DNA of 39,319 nucleotides from Scatacola_A faecigallinarum. Lineage in GTDB: Bacteria; Pseudomonadota; Alphaproteobacteria; RF32; CAG-239. Numbering within the stretch: position 1 is the first letter of the stretch; each line of letters starts with the position of its first letter. The notes under the pieces were generated by a model that ran no database searches, was not told the origin of the DNA, and worked only from the letters and a program-made list of their open reading frames with translations. The position numbers and the translations under genes were made by a program. Positions 1 to 7,735 of this stretch are shown piece by piece. The DNA lies in the NCBI GenBank assembly GCA_018713605.1, contig DVOM01000003.1, forward strand, positions 1 to 39,319, written 5' to 3'.

Positions 1-2
1 TA

Positions 3-9
3 TCACCTC
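3..9 (-). promoter_or_regulatory. Shine-Dalgarno sequence of an off-window leftward gene
   Basis: On the minus strand the window ends in GAGGTGATA. The same AGGTGAT pattern stands directly before the start codon at 2268. The start codon of the next leftward gene is therefore probably within a few bases of position 1, outside the window. The leader between here and the promoter at 138 contains two small hairpins (stems 87-93/102-108 and 64-68/74-78). Confidence 0.5.
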
Positions 10-137
10 GCGACAAAGTTAGAACCGAAGCCCGAAAGGGGAGCGAGAGGCAATGGAAAGAATGTCGGATGCGCCGACAAAAGAACCTGCGGCATAAAAG
101 CGCCGCAGCATCAGACAATCCACACCTATCAAGTATG

Positions 138-166
138 AGGATAAGCTAATTTGGGGAAAGAGTCAA
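138..166 (-). promoter_or_regulatory. Promoter of a leftward gene beyond the left edge
   Basis: Read on the minus strand there is TTGACT (161-166), a 17-base spacer and TATCCT (138-143). The sequence upstream (AATAGTTGACT) matches that of the promoter in front of the cysteine-rich gene starting at 4590. No open frame follows inside the window, so the transcript should run leftward through a leader of about 130 bases and off the edge. Confidence 0.55.
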
Positions 167-233
167 CTATTAATGAAAGTACAAATTTTTCTGTCTACCA
201 ATGATGGAGCTACATAAAATTTTTTTGTCATAC

Positions 234-262
234 AAAAAAGCCCTCTCAAAAGAGAGGGCTTT
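234..262 (-). terminator. Intrinsic terminator of the 664-residue Cys-rich gene
   Basis: An 11-bp perfect stem (237-247 with 252-262) has an AAAA loop and, in the leftward direction, a run of T. It lies 12 bases past the stop codon at 274. The GCCCTCTC/GAGAGGGC stem core is the same as in the mlaC terminator at 4770-4789. Confidence 0.9.
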
Positions 263-273
263 GTCAGAAACAA

Positions 274-2268
274 TCAACAGGAACCGCGTTTGTTCCAGCT
301 TGTATAAGATGACGGATCCCAGTTGTCATAACTCAAAGTGCGGTCTTTCTTGTTGTAAATACGACAGCCTTGATACTGGTCTGAATATTTGCTGCCAAAA
401 CTTCCGCCGCTGAACCAGATGCGTCCGCCGAAACCGGCGCAGAATTGAGCGCCGTCGCGCATCCGGACATTGCCTGCCGACATATACCAGTAAGCGCCGT
501 CGCGTACTCTTATCATCGCGCCGCGCCGGTAAACGTCGGCTCCGTCATAGCTGCTGAAGTTTTCAATGCCGCCGATAAACGTGTTTTTAACGTAAACCGA
601 GGTTCCGTTTCCTGCAAACTCGACTCGGGTATCGCTGGTAATCGTTTCCAGATAGTCGGCCTTAAAAGTCGTATCCTGAATAATAACCGTTGAGGTATTC
701 CAGGCAAACAGGCCTTTGATGTCCATGCTGGCATTGGTAATTTTGAAGTCGGCACCATGTACGACCTGTATTTTTCCGGCTTTGAAACTGGCTTTGCCGC
801 TGTCGTTTTTGAACGTAAACGTCCAGTGTCCCTGACCGACGAAGATATCGCTGCTTGTCGTAAGCGTGCCGTTGGTAATTGTCGTGCCGGAAAAGTCGAT
901 TTTGCCGCCGCTTTGAATGTTCAAGTTAATCTTGTCAAATTTGGCATTGGCCAGATTAACGCCGGCACTGCCGACAACCTGATAGGTCAGGGTCGGTTTC
1001 GGCCTTTTGCTCTTTGAGCATTCGACCGGATATTTGGTGCGAAAATCTTCAACCGAACGGAAGTTTTTTCCGTTGGTGGTTGAAAACGTCGTGTCTTTGG
1101 TAATAACGGCGCCGCTGACGTTTTCGTTAACTTTGTAGCCGTCGGCAGCCAGTCTGCTCTCACAGGTCGGCACACAGATTTTCATTGATGCGTCGTTAAC
1201 GCATTTTTCTTCTTCTTCATATTTTTTACATTCAATATTCCGGTATTCCGGCCCGCATTTGTCGCTGCAGGTCGAATAGACTGTTTTGCCGTTTTGCGAA
1301 CAGGTCAGAGCATTTTCAGGAGCGCCGTAAGGACATTCGGTCCAGTTGTCCGGACATTTGCAAGCCTCAAATTTCCCGTCGCAGGATGTGCCGATACCGA
1401 TTTGATTGCCGCTACAGGCTGTCAGGCCGTCTTTGCACCGGCATGCTTCATATTTGCCGCCGCATTCGGCACCGACACCGACTTCAGCTTCGCCGCAGCT
1501 GACAAGGTTTTCGGCACAGCCGCACTCAAGATATTTTCCGCCGCATGAAAGGCCGCTTCCGGCTTGTCCTGCCGGGCAGGTTTTCAAATCGTCCCGGCAG
1601 ACGCAGTCTTCATACATGCCGCCGCATTCGGCGCCGATGCCGACTTCAGCTTCGCCGCAAGTTTTAAGGTTGTCTTTGCATGTGCAGGATTCGTATTTTC
1701 CGTTGCAGGCTTCCCCGATACCGGTTTGTCCGTCACCGCAGGTTTTGAGATCACTCCGGCAGCGGCAGGATTCATATTGTCCGCCGCAGGCATCTCCAAC
1801 GCCCTCATACAAACCGGAGCAGTTTTTCAGCCCGGGTTTGCAGATACATTCTTTGTATTTTCCGTCGCAGGAGATGCCGATGCCTTGCTGTGCGTCATTG
1901 CATGCCATCATGCCAGGTCTGCAGACGCAGCTTGCATATTTGCCGCCGCAGCTGTCGCCGACACCGTCCTGAACGTCTGAGCATTCAACTAAGTCGTTTC
2001 GGCATTTGCAGCCTTGCGCATAACGGTCGTCATAGGGACAAACGCCGTATTTGACTTCGACTTCGCGGCAATTGACCAATTCAAAACCTTCATTTTTGCA
2101 TTGTTTGGAAGTATCGATTGAAAAATCGCTGCCGCCGGAACCGAAACCGCCGTCGTCGCCGCAATCTCCGTTGGGCAGAAAACAGACTTTCGCTTCCGCA
2201 TGATTAATGGCGCAGAGTCCGAGTATAACGGCAAAAAGCGCGGGAATCCCCTTATGAAAGACACACAT
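274..2268 (-). CDS. Secreted cysteine-rich repeat protein with beta-solenoid-like tail
   Basis: 664 residues with no named family that I recognise. The N-terminus is a signal peptide with likely cleavage after AEA at residue 26. Next is a short module shared with the other two Cys-rich proteins here (CFLPNGDC, then QCKNEGF...NC...GVCPY...GCKC). Residues 89-304 are eight tandem 27-residue repeats with four cysteines each, pattern C-x6-C-x5-G-x-G-x2-C-x-G-x-Y-x2-C-x, followed by a degenerate ninth. After a linker rich in Lys and Glu, residues from about 400 to the end have few cysteines and are rich in G, N, T and S with alternating hydrophobics, as in beta-solenoid adhesin passengers. No anchor motif is seen at the C-terminus. 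ATG at 2268 is preceded by AGGTGAT. The protein is probably exported and disulphide-bonded, with an adhesive or structural role at the surface; that role is inference. Confidence 0.8.
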   Translation of the reverse strand: MCVFHKGIPALFAVILGLCAINHAEAKVCFLPNGDCGDDGGFGSGGSDFSIDTSKQCKNEGFELVNCREVEVKYGVCPYDDRYAQGCKCRNDLVECSDVQDGVGDSCGGKYASCVCRPGMMACNDAQQGIGISCDGKYKECICKPGLKNCSGLYEGVGDACGGQYESCRCRSDLKTCGDGQTGIGEACNGKYESCTCKDNLKTCGEAEVGIGAECGGMYEDCVCRDDLKTCPAGQAGSGLSCGGKYLECGCAENLVSCGEAEVGVGAECGGKYEACRCKDGLTACSGNQIGIGTSCDGKFEACKCPDNWTECPYGAPENALTCSQNGKTVYSTCSDKCGPEYRNIECKKYEEEEKCVNDASMKICVPTCESRLAADGYKVNENVSGAVITKDTTFSTTNGKNFRSVEDFRTKYPVECSKSKRPKPTLTYQVVGSAGVNLANAKFDKINLNIQSGGKIDFSGTTITNGTLTTSSDIFVGQGHWTFTFKNDSGKASFKAGKIQVVHGADFKITNASMDIKGLFAWNTSTVIIQDTTFKADYLETITSDTRVEFAGNGTSVYVKNTFIGGIENFSSYDGADVYRRGAMIRVRDGAYWYMSAGNVRMRDGAQFCAGFGGRIWFSGGSFGSKYSDQYQGCRIYNKKDRTLSYDNWDPSSYTSWNKRGSC
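1357..2004 (-). repeat. Eight tandem 81-bp coding repeats (27-residue, four-Cys units)
   Basis: The repeat lies inside the 664-residue gene. The cysteines sit at unit positions 1, 8, 19 and 26 in all eight copies. A Gly-x-Gly pair at positions 14 and 16 and an aromatic residue at position 23 are also constant. The DNA copies have diverged, so the units are held by selection on the protein rather than being a fresh expansion. The short spacing of the cysteines suggests a disulphide-knotted rod, like EGF or granulin-type repeats, but it matches neither pattern that I know. Confidence 0.85.
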
Positions 2269-2402
2269 ATCATCACCTACACATAAATTACACAGTACTT
2301 ATGATATCATACTTTGTCCATAAGCGAAACCTTTTTCCCGGTTAAATATCTGAACCTGGAAAAGAAAGTCTCTTTCACGCCACGCCTCTCCTCTCAAGAA
2401 TA

Positions 2403-2431
2403 AGAATAACTGATTTTGATATTTAAATCAA
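2403..2431 (-). promoter_or_regulatory. Candidate promoter for the 664-residue Cys-rich gene
   Basis: On the minus strand: TTGATT (2426-2431), 17-base spacer, TATTCT (2403-2408). Transcription would start near 2397, giving a leader of about 129 bases before the ATG at 2268. The length is similar to the leaders of the other two leftward Cys-rich promoters. Confidence 0.4.
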
Positions 2432-2500
2432 CCTATAATGATATATATGTTATTTTATCTACTTATAATGAGCATTGAATAATTTTTGTCGTATTTAAAA

Positions 2501-2524
2501 AAAGCCCCTTGGATGAGGGGCTTT
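2501..2524 (-). terminator. Intrinsic terminator of the 682-residue Cys-rich gene
   Basis: A 9-bp stem (2501-2509 with 2516-2524) is followed leftward by a T run. It stands 18 bases past the stop codon of the gene ending at 2542. Confidence 0.88.
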
Positions 2525-2541
2525 CAAAATACAGTTACTCG

Positions 2542-4590
2542 CTATAAGCCATTGACGTTTGTACAGGTTGCTCTTCTGCCACAAAGATAGTCATAACCGG
2601 AACCGGATTGGTAGAACATGCAGGCGAATACCATGATGCCGCTGGCGTCGTCGCCTAAAGTGACGGATGCCTGCTGAGATGTGTTTTTGGCGGAAAATTT
2701 CGTTTCGGCGCCGGAACAGGTGCCTGTTTTGCCAAGCATTTGAATCGACGACTTGGAACCGGCATCAAGTATAAAACTCAACCCTTTTCCGCCCCTGCAG
2801 GTCAAACCGCCCATATTGGTCATGGTACTTCCGTTTTGCAGCCGGAAAACCAGTTTCTTGCTATCATCTGTGCCTTCGTTGTATTCAAGCTCGCCGCTGC
2901 CCAAATCCAGAACGCTTCCCGAAAGGGTAATTTCTACCTGTGATTTGCCGGTCGAATAAGATGCGTTGATAACACCGTTGTAATAAGGTGTTGTTGACGC
3001 TTGTTTGCCTTTGTTCAGATAGACGTTGGCTCCGGTAATTTTGACGGCGTTTTTGGTTGCCGAAGCTCCGGATATGAACTTCATAACGTTAATGTTGTGC
3101 GTTCCGTTCGTTATGTTGAGGTTTGAGGTCGGATTCATATCCAGCCTTTCGTAAATTTCGGTTGTCCCGGTTCCCGATATTGTCAGAGTTTTGCCTTCGG
3201 CAACCGACAGAATGTTGGCATAAAGTTTTCCGCCGGCTGAACCGTAACCGAAATTAAAATCGGAGTTGATATTCATATTGCCGTTGGCAATCAGACTGCC
3301 GTTGGCAAAATAATTGTTTCCCGAACTGATTGTTACGGTGTCGGCCGTAAGTTTGTTTCCGCCGACATTGACTGTTGCGCCGCCGAAGACAAATTCCTTA
3401 GCCGTGATATCAGCCTGAATGGTTGAGCTGCCGGCCAGCTGAATGACATTGGCGCTCAGAGAAGTTTTGCTGCACAGCGAACGTCCTGTCGTATCGGCCG
3501 AATAGATGGTTGTTCCGTTGCCGATATATAAAGAAACGGAAGTGTCGGAAATATTGCTCATCAACACAACCTGTTTGCCACTCATGCTGTAGCTGGAAAC
3601 TTCTCCGATATTGTTGACAAAAACCGCATTCGGAAAATCTTTCTTCAAATCGCTTTCGCAGGAAGCCGTTTCGGCGGTTTTGCATTTAGACTGGCAGTCT
3701 GACCAATATTCGGCACAGCCGTAGGGATGAGAAACGTCGTCCCTGTTTCTGCAGTTGTCATTATAGGCGGTTTTGCATTTGCTGGAACAGTCAGACCAGT
3801 ATTCGGCGCAGCCGTAAGGCGTCGATACGGCCGTGCGGTTGCAGCAGTTGTCGGCATAGGCTTTCTTGCAGACCGAAGAGCAGGGGGAAGCATAATATTC
3901 TTCACAGCCGTAACTTCCCGAACTTACACCCGACGGGCAGGAGCAGCCGGTATATTTACCCCCGCAAGAAGCGCCCGATACCGAGCGCGGCGAGGTACAG
4001 TTGGAAGAGTTGTATATATATTCGCTCTTGCAGACGCAGCTTTCGTACCTGCCGCCGCAGGAAGCGCCGGTACCGTTCTCTTTGGCCGAACAGGAAACCA
4101 GAGCGGGGTCGCATTCGCAGGAAGCGTACATTTCGTCGCAGCTTTCGCCGACACCGACCTGTCCGGCGGGACAGGAGATAAGGTCGGGCAGACATTTGCA
4201 GCCAAGCCCGTAGGCGGAGTTATAGGGACAAACGCCGTCAATGGTCTGTACGGAGTTGCAGTTCTGTCTGACAAAGCCTTCATTCAGACATTGGTTAGTC
4301 GTATCGATATAAAAGTCGTCGTTGGCCGAACCTGCGCCGGAAGAGGAAGAATCGTAACCGGCGGCGCCGCCGCAGTCGCCGACCCCGAGGAAACAGACGC
4401 CGGCAGTCTTATAAGAACGCGACATGTCGGCAAAGGAAGATGCAGGCTTCGGAACAGGTGTGTTTGTATGTGTGTATTTAAGCGTGAAGTCATTGTCAGA
4501 GAGTATCATAGTCGAATTCAGAGCCGCAGCAGGCGACACAAAAACAGAAGCCAGCAGAGCGGACAAATATAAACAACGAGAACAAGACAT
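2542..4590 (-). CDS. Secreted cysteine-rich repeat protein, beta-solenoid-like tail (second paralog)
   Basis: 682 residues. The open frame extends 20 codons upstream, but the ATG at 4590 has GGAGG six bases before it and begins a clear signal peptide (ends near PAAA, residue 23). Residues 56-73 (DMSRSYKTAGVCFLGVGDC region) and the QC...GVCPY...GCKC module match the protein at the right edge. Residues about 132-217 hold three copies of the four-Cys repeat. Residues about 228-312 hold three copies of a second, roughly 31-residue unit around YGC-x-EY-x3-C-x2-x-CK. From about residue 330 the chain becomes Cys-poor and rich in G, S, T, N and short hydrophobic strands, like a beta-solenoid. No family name can be given. 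A surface or adhesin role is inferred from the signal peptide and architecture. Confidence 0.8.
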   Translation of the reverse strand: MSCSRCLYLSALLASVFVSPAAALNSTMILSDNDFTLKYTHTNTPVPKPASSFADMSRSYKTAGVCFLGVGDCGGAAGYDSSSSGAGSANDDFYIDTTNQCLNEGFVRQNCNSVQTIDGVCPYNSAYGLGCKCLPDLISCPAGQVGVGESCDEMYASCECDPALVSCSAKENGTGASCGGRYESCVCKSEYIYNSSNCTSPRSVSGASCGGKYTGCSCPSGVSSGSYGCEEYYASPCSSVCKKAYADNCCNRTAVSTPYGCAEYWSDCSSKCKTAYNDNCRNRDDVSHPYGCAEYWSDCQSKCKTAETASCESDLKKDFPNAVFVNNIGEVSSYSMSGKQVVLMSNISDTSVSLYIGNGTTIYSADTTGRSLCSKTSLSANVIQLAGSSTIQADITAKEFVFGGATVNVGGNKLTADTVTISSGNNYFANGSLIANGNMNINSDFNFGYGSAGGKLYANILSVAEGKTLTISGTGTTEIYERLDMNPTSNLNITNGTHNINVMKFISGASATKNAVKITGANVYLNKGKQASTTPYYNGVINASYSTGKSQVEITLSGSVLDLGSGELEYNEGTDDSKKLVFRLQNGSTMTNMGGLTCRGGKGLSFILDAGSKSSIQMLGKTGTCSGAETKFSAKNTSQQASVTLGDDASGIMVFACMFYQSGSGYDYLCGRRATCTNVNGL
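3801..4039 (-). repeat. Near-identical 239-bp block, copy 1
   Basis: This segment aligns without gaps to 38587-38825. I count five differences in 239 bases, four of them silent and one Cys/Arg change. It encodes the end of the four-Cys repeats and the start of the YGC-EY repeats in the 682-residue protein. Similarity falls off sharply on both sides. Confidence 0.92.
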
Positions 4591-4702
4591 GGTACACCTC
4601 CGATAATAACTGAAACCAAAGCCTGCAAGAGGCAGGTGCACCAAAAGCAACGGATAGATATCCCGAAACGAGACAGAATCACCTTTTATGCACCACAGTT
4701 AC

Positions 4703-4731
4703 AATATAACGCGGCGCGAAGGAAAAGTCAA
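4703..4731 (-). promoter_or_regulatory. Promoter of the 682-residue Cys-rich gene
   Basis: On the minus strand: TTGACT (4726-4731), 17-base spacer, TATATT (4703-4708). The predicted start near 4697 leaves a leader of about 107 bases, which contains a small CCTGC/GCAGG hairpin (4622-4636). The flank AATAGTTGACT is shared with the promoter at 138-166. Confidence 0.65.
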
Positions 4732-4760
4732 CTATTATTGAATCTGCTTTTATTTTTGGC

Positions 4761-4789
4761 AAAAAAAATGCCCTCTCTTTTGAGAGGGC
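4761..4789 (-). terminator. Terminator of the mlaA-mlaC unit
   Basis: A perfect 8-bp stem (4770-4777 with 4782-4789) with a TTTT loop is followed leftward by an eight-base T run (4761-4768 on the plus strand as A). It lies just past the mlaC stop codon at 4797. Confidence 0.9.
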
Positions 4790-4796
4790 CGAGGGT

Positions 4797-5402
4797 TTAG
4801 GCTTTGTTGGTTTTGTTTTGCAAATCCTTAATCAAATCGTCTACGCCGCCGGGCGCCGACTTGATGTAAGCCGTATATTCGTTGCGGGCGGTAATGGCCA
4901 GACTGACGTTTTCAATGATGATGTCGACGATTTTAAATTTGTCGCCGGTCTGTTTGACGCGCCAGACGACTTTGGCCGGTTCGCCCTGATCCATCGGCAC
5001 CAGAGAATTTACGAAAATCTGGTTAGCCGAATTGGACGGCGAAGTGCCTTTGAAGACGAATTTCTTGCCTTTAAACTCGTCAAAACGTTTTGACCAGGTT
5101 TTGATGTTCAATTCGCGATAAGCGTTGATAAATCCTTTTTTCTGTTCGGGGGTGGAAGTTCGCCAATAGCGTCCGAGGACAAACTGCCCGATGAAATTCA
5201 GATCCAAAGCATTGTTGAAAAGTTTTTCAAAACGCTGATCCTTTACCGTTTGCGATACGTTGGCGTTAATGATTTCCTCGATGCCTTCCCGGGTGACCTT
5301 TTCTACGAAAGCTTCAGCCTGAGCGGCGTCAACGGCAGCATTGGCTGCGGCTGAAAACATAAAGACCGAGGCGAAGAGTGCGGCAAATAAATTTTTTTTC
5401 AT
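4797..5402 (-). CDS. mlaC: MlaC-type periplasmic phospholipid-binding protein
   Basis: 201 residues, the usual length for MlaC/Ttg2D. A signal peptide is cleaved near residue 22 (AAANA). The mature chain has the family features DLNFIGQFVLGRYWR (about residues 72-86), a helical NAYRELN segment and a C-terminal DIIIENVS strand. In the Mla pathway MlaC carries phospholipid through the periplasm between the outer membrane lipoprotein MlaA and the inner membrane MlaFEDB complex. The gene follows mlaA by 27 bases and has CGGAG ten bases before its ATG, so the pair is almost certainly one transcript. No mlaFEDB genes are present in the window; in alphaproteobacteria they commonly lie elsewhere. Confidence 0.9.
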   Translation of the reverse strand: MKKNLFAALFASVFMFSAAANAAVDAAQAEAFVEKVTREGIEEIINANVSQTVKDQRFEKLFNNALDLNFIGQFVLGRYWRTSTPEQKKGFINAYRELNIKTWSKRFDEFKGKKFVFKGTSPSNSANQIFVNSLVPMDQGEPAKVVWRVKQTGDKFKIVDIIIENVSLAITARNEYTAYIKSAPGGVDDLIKDLQNKTNKA

Positions 5403-5429
5403 TATCTTGTTGCTCCGTTTAATTTCTAA

Positions 5430-6233
5430 TTATTCTGATTCCATTTCATCGAAAATCTGGTCTTCTTCCTCATAACCGAAGTCGAAGTCGTAGGAAGCGT
5501 TGCCTTCATCATTAAAGCAGCCTTTGTTCTGGCGGTTTTGCAGGAAAGCGGAACGCATTGTCGTATAAAAGTCGACCGAGTTTCTTTCCAGGTCGTCCAT
5601 CAGGTCAAGCGCTGACTCGCGGAAGGCAATAACCGAAACGGCGGTATAGCCGTAGCTGATTTTGTCTCTGGTTCCGGCCGGAGCGTTGAGCGTTGCCAGA
5701 TAAACGGGATTGGTAACGCTGTCGACAATCAGGCCGACGGTTGAGCGCGGCGTGGCAGGTCCGAACAGCGGCAAAACGATAAATGGGCCGTCTTTGATGC
5801 ACCATTTGGCCAGCGTGTCGTCAAATCCGGCTTTGGACTGTTGCAGCCCCCAGCCTCCGGCGACGTCATACATGCCGGCAAGGCCGAGCGTCGTATTGAT
5901 GACCAGCCGCGACAGGTTTATGCCGCTTTCCCTGAATTCACCCTGCAGAATGTGGTTGAAAGCGGAAATCGGCTCCTTAATGTTGGCGAGGGCGTTGTTG
6001 ACCCGTTCGCGGACATAGGGGGTGGTAACGGCGCGATAACCTTTGGCGACCGGCTTGAGGACATATTTGTCCACCTGATAGTTGAATTTGAACATGCCGC
6101 GGTTATAGGTTTCAAGCGCTCCGTTTTCCTCCTGAGGGATTCCATGTGCATTCTTGTCATTCTGTGTGGCGCAGGAGGCGGTTGTGAGTGCAATGAGCGA
6201 ACAGGCGGCAAGCAGTCTAATTTTTCCACACAC
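5430..6233 (-). CDS. mlaA: MlaA (VacJ) outer membrane lipoprotein
   Basis: 267 residues. The N-terminus is a lipoprotein signal with lipobox LTTAS-C, the lipidated cysteine being residue 21. The body carries the MlaA/VacJ signatures: ETYNRGMFKFNYQVD (about 41-55), INTTLGLAGMYDVA (about 111-124) and PLFGPATPRST (about 154-164). MlaA removes misplaced phospholipid from the outer leaflet of the outer membrane and passes it to MlaC, encoded next. The start is GTG at 6233 with AAGGAA eight bases upstream; no ATG fits the signal peptide. The tail after residue 230 is acidic (YEEEDQIFDEMESE) and longer than in E. coli. Confidence 0.93.
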   Translation of the reverse strand: MCGKIRLLAACSLIALTTASCATQNDKNAHGIPQEENGALETYNRGMFKFNYQVDKYVLKPVAKGYRAVTTPYVRERVNNALANIKEPISAFNHILQGEFRESGINLSRLVINTTLGLAGMYDVAGGWGLQQSKAGFDDTLAKWCIKDGPFIVLPLFGPATPRSTVGLIVDSVTNPVYLATLNAPAGTRDKISYGYTAVSVIAFRESALDLMDDLERNSVDFYTTMRSAFLQNRQNKGCFNDEGNASYDFDFGYEEEDQIFDEMESE

Positions 6234-6276
6234 GTTATAAATTCCTTATTCTGGAGTTTTTGCAAAAATCACTCTA

Positions 6277-6304
6277 AATATAGCAGTAAATTTGCGTAAA
6301 TCAA
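6277..6304 (-). promoter_or_regulatory. Candidate promoter for mlaA-mlaC
   Basis: On the minus strand: TTGATT (6299-6304), 16-base spacer, TATATT (6277-6282). Start near 6270, leader about 37 bases. It is divergent from the aminotransferase promoter at 6386. Confidence 0.45.
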
Positions 6305-6385
6305 TAAAATTGTTTATTTTCGGATAAAACGGAATGTTTATTTTGTTTTCCGCGCTTTTGTTACAAAGCGGAAACCTTTTGTGTT

Positions 6386-6414
6386 TTGCATTCGGATTTT
6401 TTTTGCCGTAGTAT
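6386..6414 (+). promoter_or_regulatory. Candidate promoter for the aminotransferase gene
   Basis: TTGCAT (6386-6391), 17-base spacer, TAGTAT (6409-6414). Transcription would start near 6421, leaving about 32 bases to the ATG at 6453. It rules out the upstream in-frame start codon at 6381. Confidence 0.45.
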
Positions 6415-6452
6415 CAGTTTCAGTTAAAACTTACAACAAAAGGAACTTTACA

Positions 6453-7613
6453 ATGACCAATAAACCTTCTAAACCGATTAATCTGTTTGACGTTCAGGCT
6501 TCGCAGAAAGTAATCGGCCAGGAAAATTTTCTGAAAGCATTTGAAACCATTTTAAATCACGGCGGTTATGCCCAGGGTCCGGAATGTCGTGAACTGGACG
6601 AAAAGCTGGCAGCCTATTCCGGTACGAAATACTGCTCGACCTGCGGTTCGGGCACTGATGCGTTGACACTGGCTCTGATGGCCTGGGACGTTAAGGCCGG
6701 CGATGCCGTGTTCGTTTCTTCCTTTACGTTTGTCGCTTCGGCCGAATGTGTTGCCATTGTCGGCGCTACGCCGATTTTTGTCGACTCCGACCCCAATACG
6801 TTCAATATGGATCCGAAAGATTTGGAAAAAGCAATCGCCAATGTTAAGAAAGAGGGCAAACTGAATTTGAAGGCCGTTATTGCGGTTGATATTTTCGGCA
6901 ACCCGGCCAACTATGACGAAATTATGAAAATTGCCCATTCCAACGGTATGAAGGTTCTGGCAGACTCTGCGCAGAGCTATGGTTCGGAATATCACGGCAA
7001 GCGCGCCGGCAACATTGCCGACATGACCGCGACCAGCTTTTATCCGACCAAACCTCTGGCCGGTTATGGTGACGGCGGCGCCGTATTTACCAATAATGTT
7101 GCCGAAAACGATCTGGTCAAATCCTGCCGCGTTCACGGCATGAGTCCGGAAGACCACTATGACAACGTCCGTTTGGGTATGACCGGCCGCATGAACTCTT
7201 TCCAGGCTGCCGTAATTTTGCAGAAATTGAAGGTATTTGAACAGGAACTCAAAGACCGTTATGCAATTGCCAAACGTTATGATGACGGTTTGAGTTCATA
7301 TTACGGCAAACAGAAGGTTATGGACAACTGCAAATCGGCTTATGCGCTGTATACGGTTACCTGTGAAGACCGCGACGAATGTCTGGCATATCTGAAAGAA
7401 AACGGCATTCCCTGCGGCGCCTATTATCCGCGTCCGGTCAATACGCAGACCGCCTATGCAAAGTGGAATACCCGCTCGCTGCCTGTTTGCGAAAAGCTTG
7501 CGAAGACGGTTCTGAGCATTCCGATGCATCCTTATCTGGACAAGGAATCGCAGGATTACATCATCGAAACGATGAATGCTTTTGCGGCCAAGAAAGCTTC
7601 CAAAGCAGCGTAA
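6453..7613 (+). CDS. DegT/DnrJ/EryC1/StrS-family sugar aminotransferase
   Basis: 386 residues, normal family length. PLP-dependent, fold type I. The cofactor lysine is K200 in SFYPTKPLAGYGDGGA. D171 in LADSAQSYG and the CGSGTDAL loop (about 64-71) contact PLP. The C-terminal part has RMNSFQAAVILQKL and GAYYPRPVNTQ, typical of members that aminate 3-keto or 4-keto UDP-sugars (WbpE/WlbC/PglE-like). It most likely makes an amino sugar for LPS, capsule or glycoprotein, but no sugar partner genes lie beside it, so the exact substrate is open. ATG at 6453 has AAGGAA at the right distance; the frame is open 24 codons further upstream but that stretch covers the promoter. Monocistronic, with its own terminator. 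Confidence 0.88.
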   Translation: MTNKPSKPINLFDVQASQKVIGQENFLKAFETILNHGGYAQGPECRELDEKLAAYSGTKYCSTCGSGTDALTLALMAWDVKAGDAVFVSSFTFVASAECVAIVGATPIFVDSDPNTFNMDPKDLEKAIANVKKEGKLNLKAVIAVDIFGNPANYDEIMKIAHSNGMKVLADSAQSYGSEYHGKRAGNIADMTATSFYPTKPLAGYGDGGAVFTNNVAENDLVKSCRVHGMSPEDHYDNVRLGMTGRMNSFQAAVILQKLKVFEQELKDRYAIAKRYDDGLSSYYGKQKVMDNCKSAYALYTVTCEDRDECLAYLKENGIPCGAYYPRPVNTQTAYAKWNTRSLPVCEKLAKTVLSIPMHPYLDKESQDYIIETMNAFAAKKASKAA

Positions 7614-7630
7614 AAATTGGCAAAGTAAAA

Positions 7631-7660
7631 AAAACTCCGCTGGAAAGCGGAGTTTTTTTG
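7631..7660 (+). terminator. Terminator of the aminotransferase gene
   Basis: A 10-bp stem (7631-7640 with 7647-7656) with loop TGGAAA is followed by T residues. It sits 18 bases after the stop codon. The A run before the stem may let it work leftward too. Confidence 0.9.
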
Positions 7661-7735
7661 TCAGTCGGCTTATAAAATGTTGCGTGCGTTTCCATAAAGG
7701 ACTTAGACATCTTTGGAAGCGACGGTGCCATGAGC

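Noticed and set aside
201..413. Short plus-strand open frame near the left edge
   Set aside because: It reads through the leftward terminator hairpin and into the antisense of the Cys-rich gene; no promoter or ribosome binding site fits.
1357..2004. Regular 81-bp periodicity that could be taken for a CRISPR array or minisatellite
   Set aside because: The units lie in one continuous reading frame with conserved cysteines and have diverged at the DNA level; there are no constant repeats with unique spacers and no cas genes.
4591..4650. In-frame extension of the 682-residue Cys-rich protein by 20 codons
   Set aside because: The ATG at 4590 has GGAGG at ideal distance and starts a normal signal peptide; the extension would place charged and aromatic residues in front of it.
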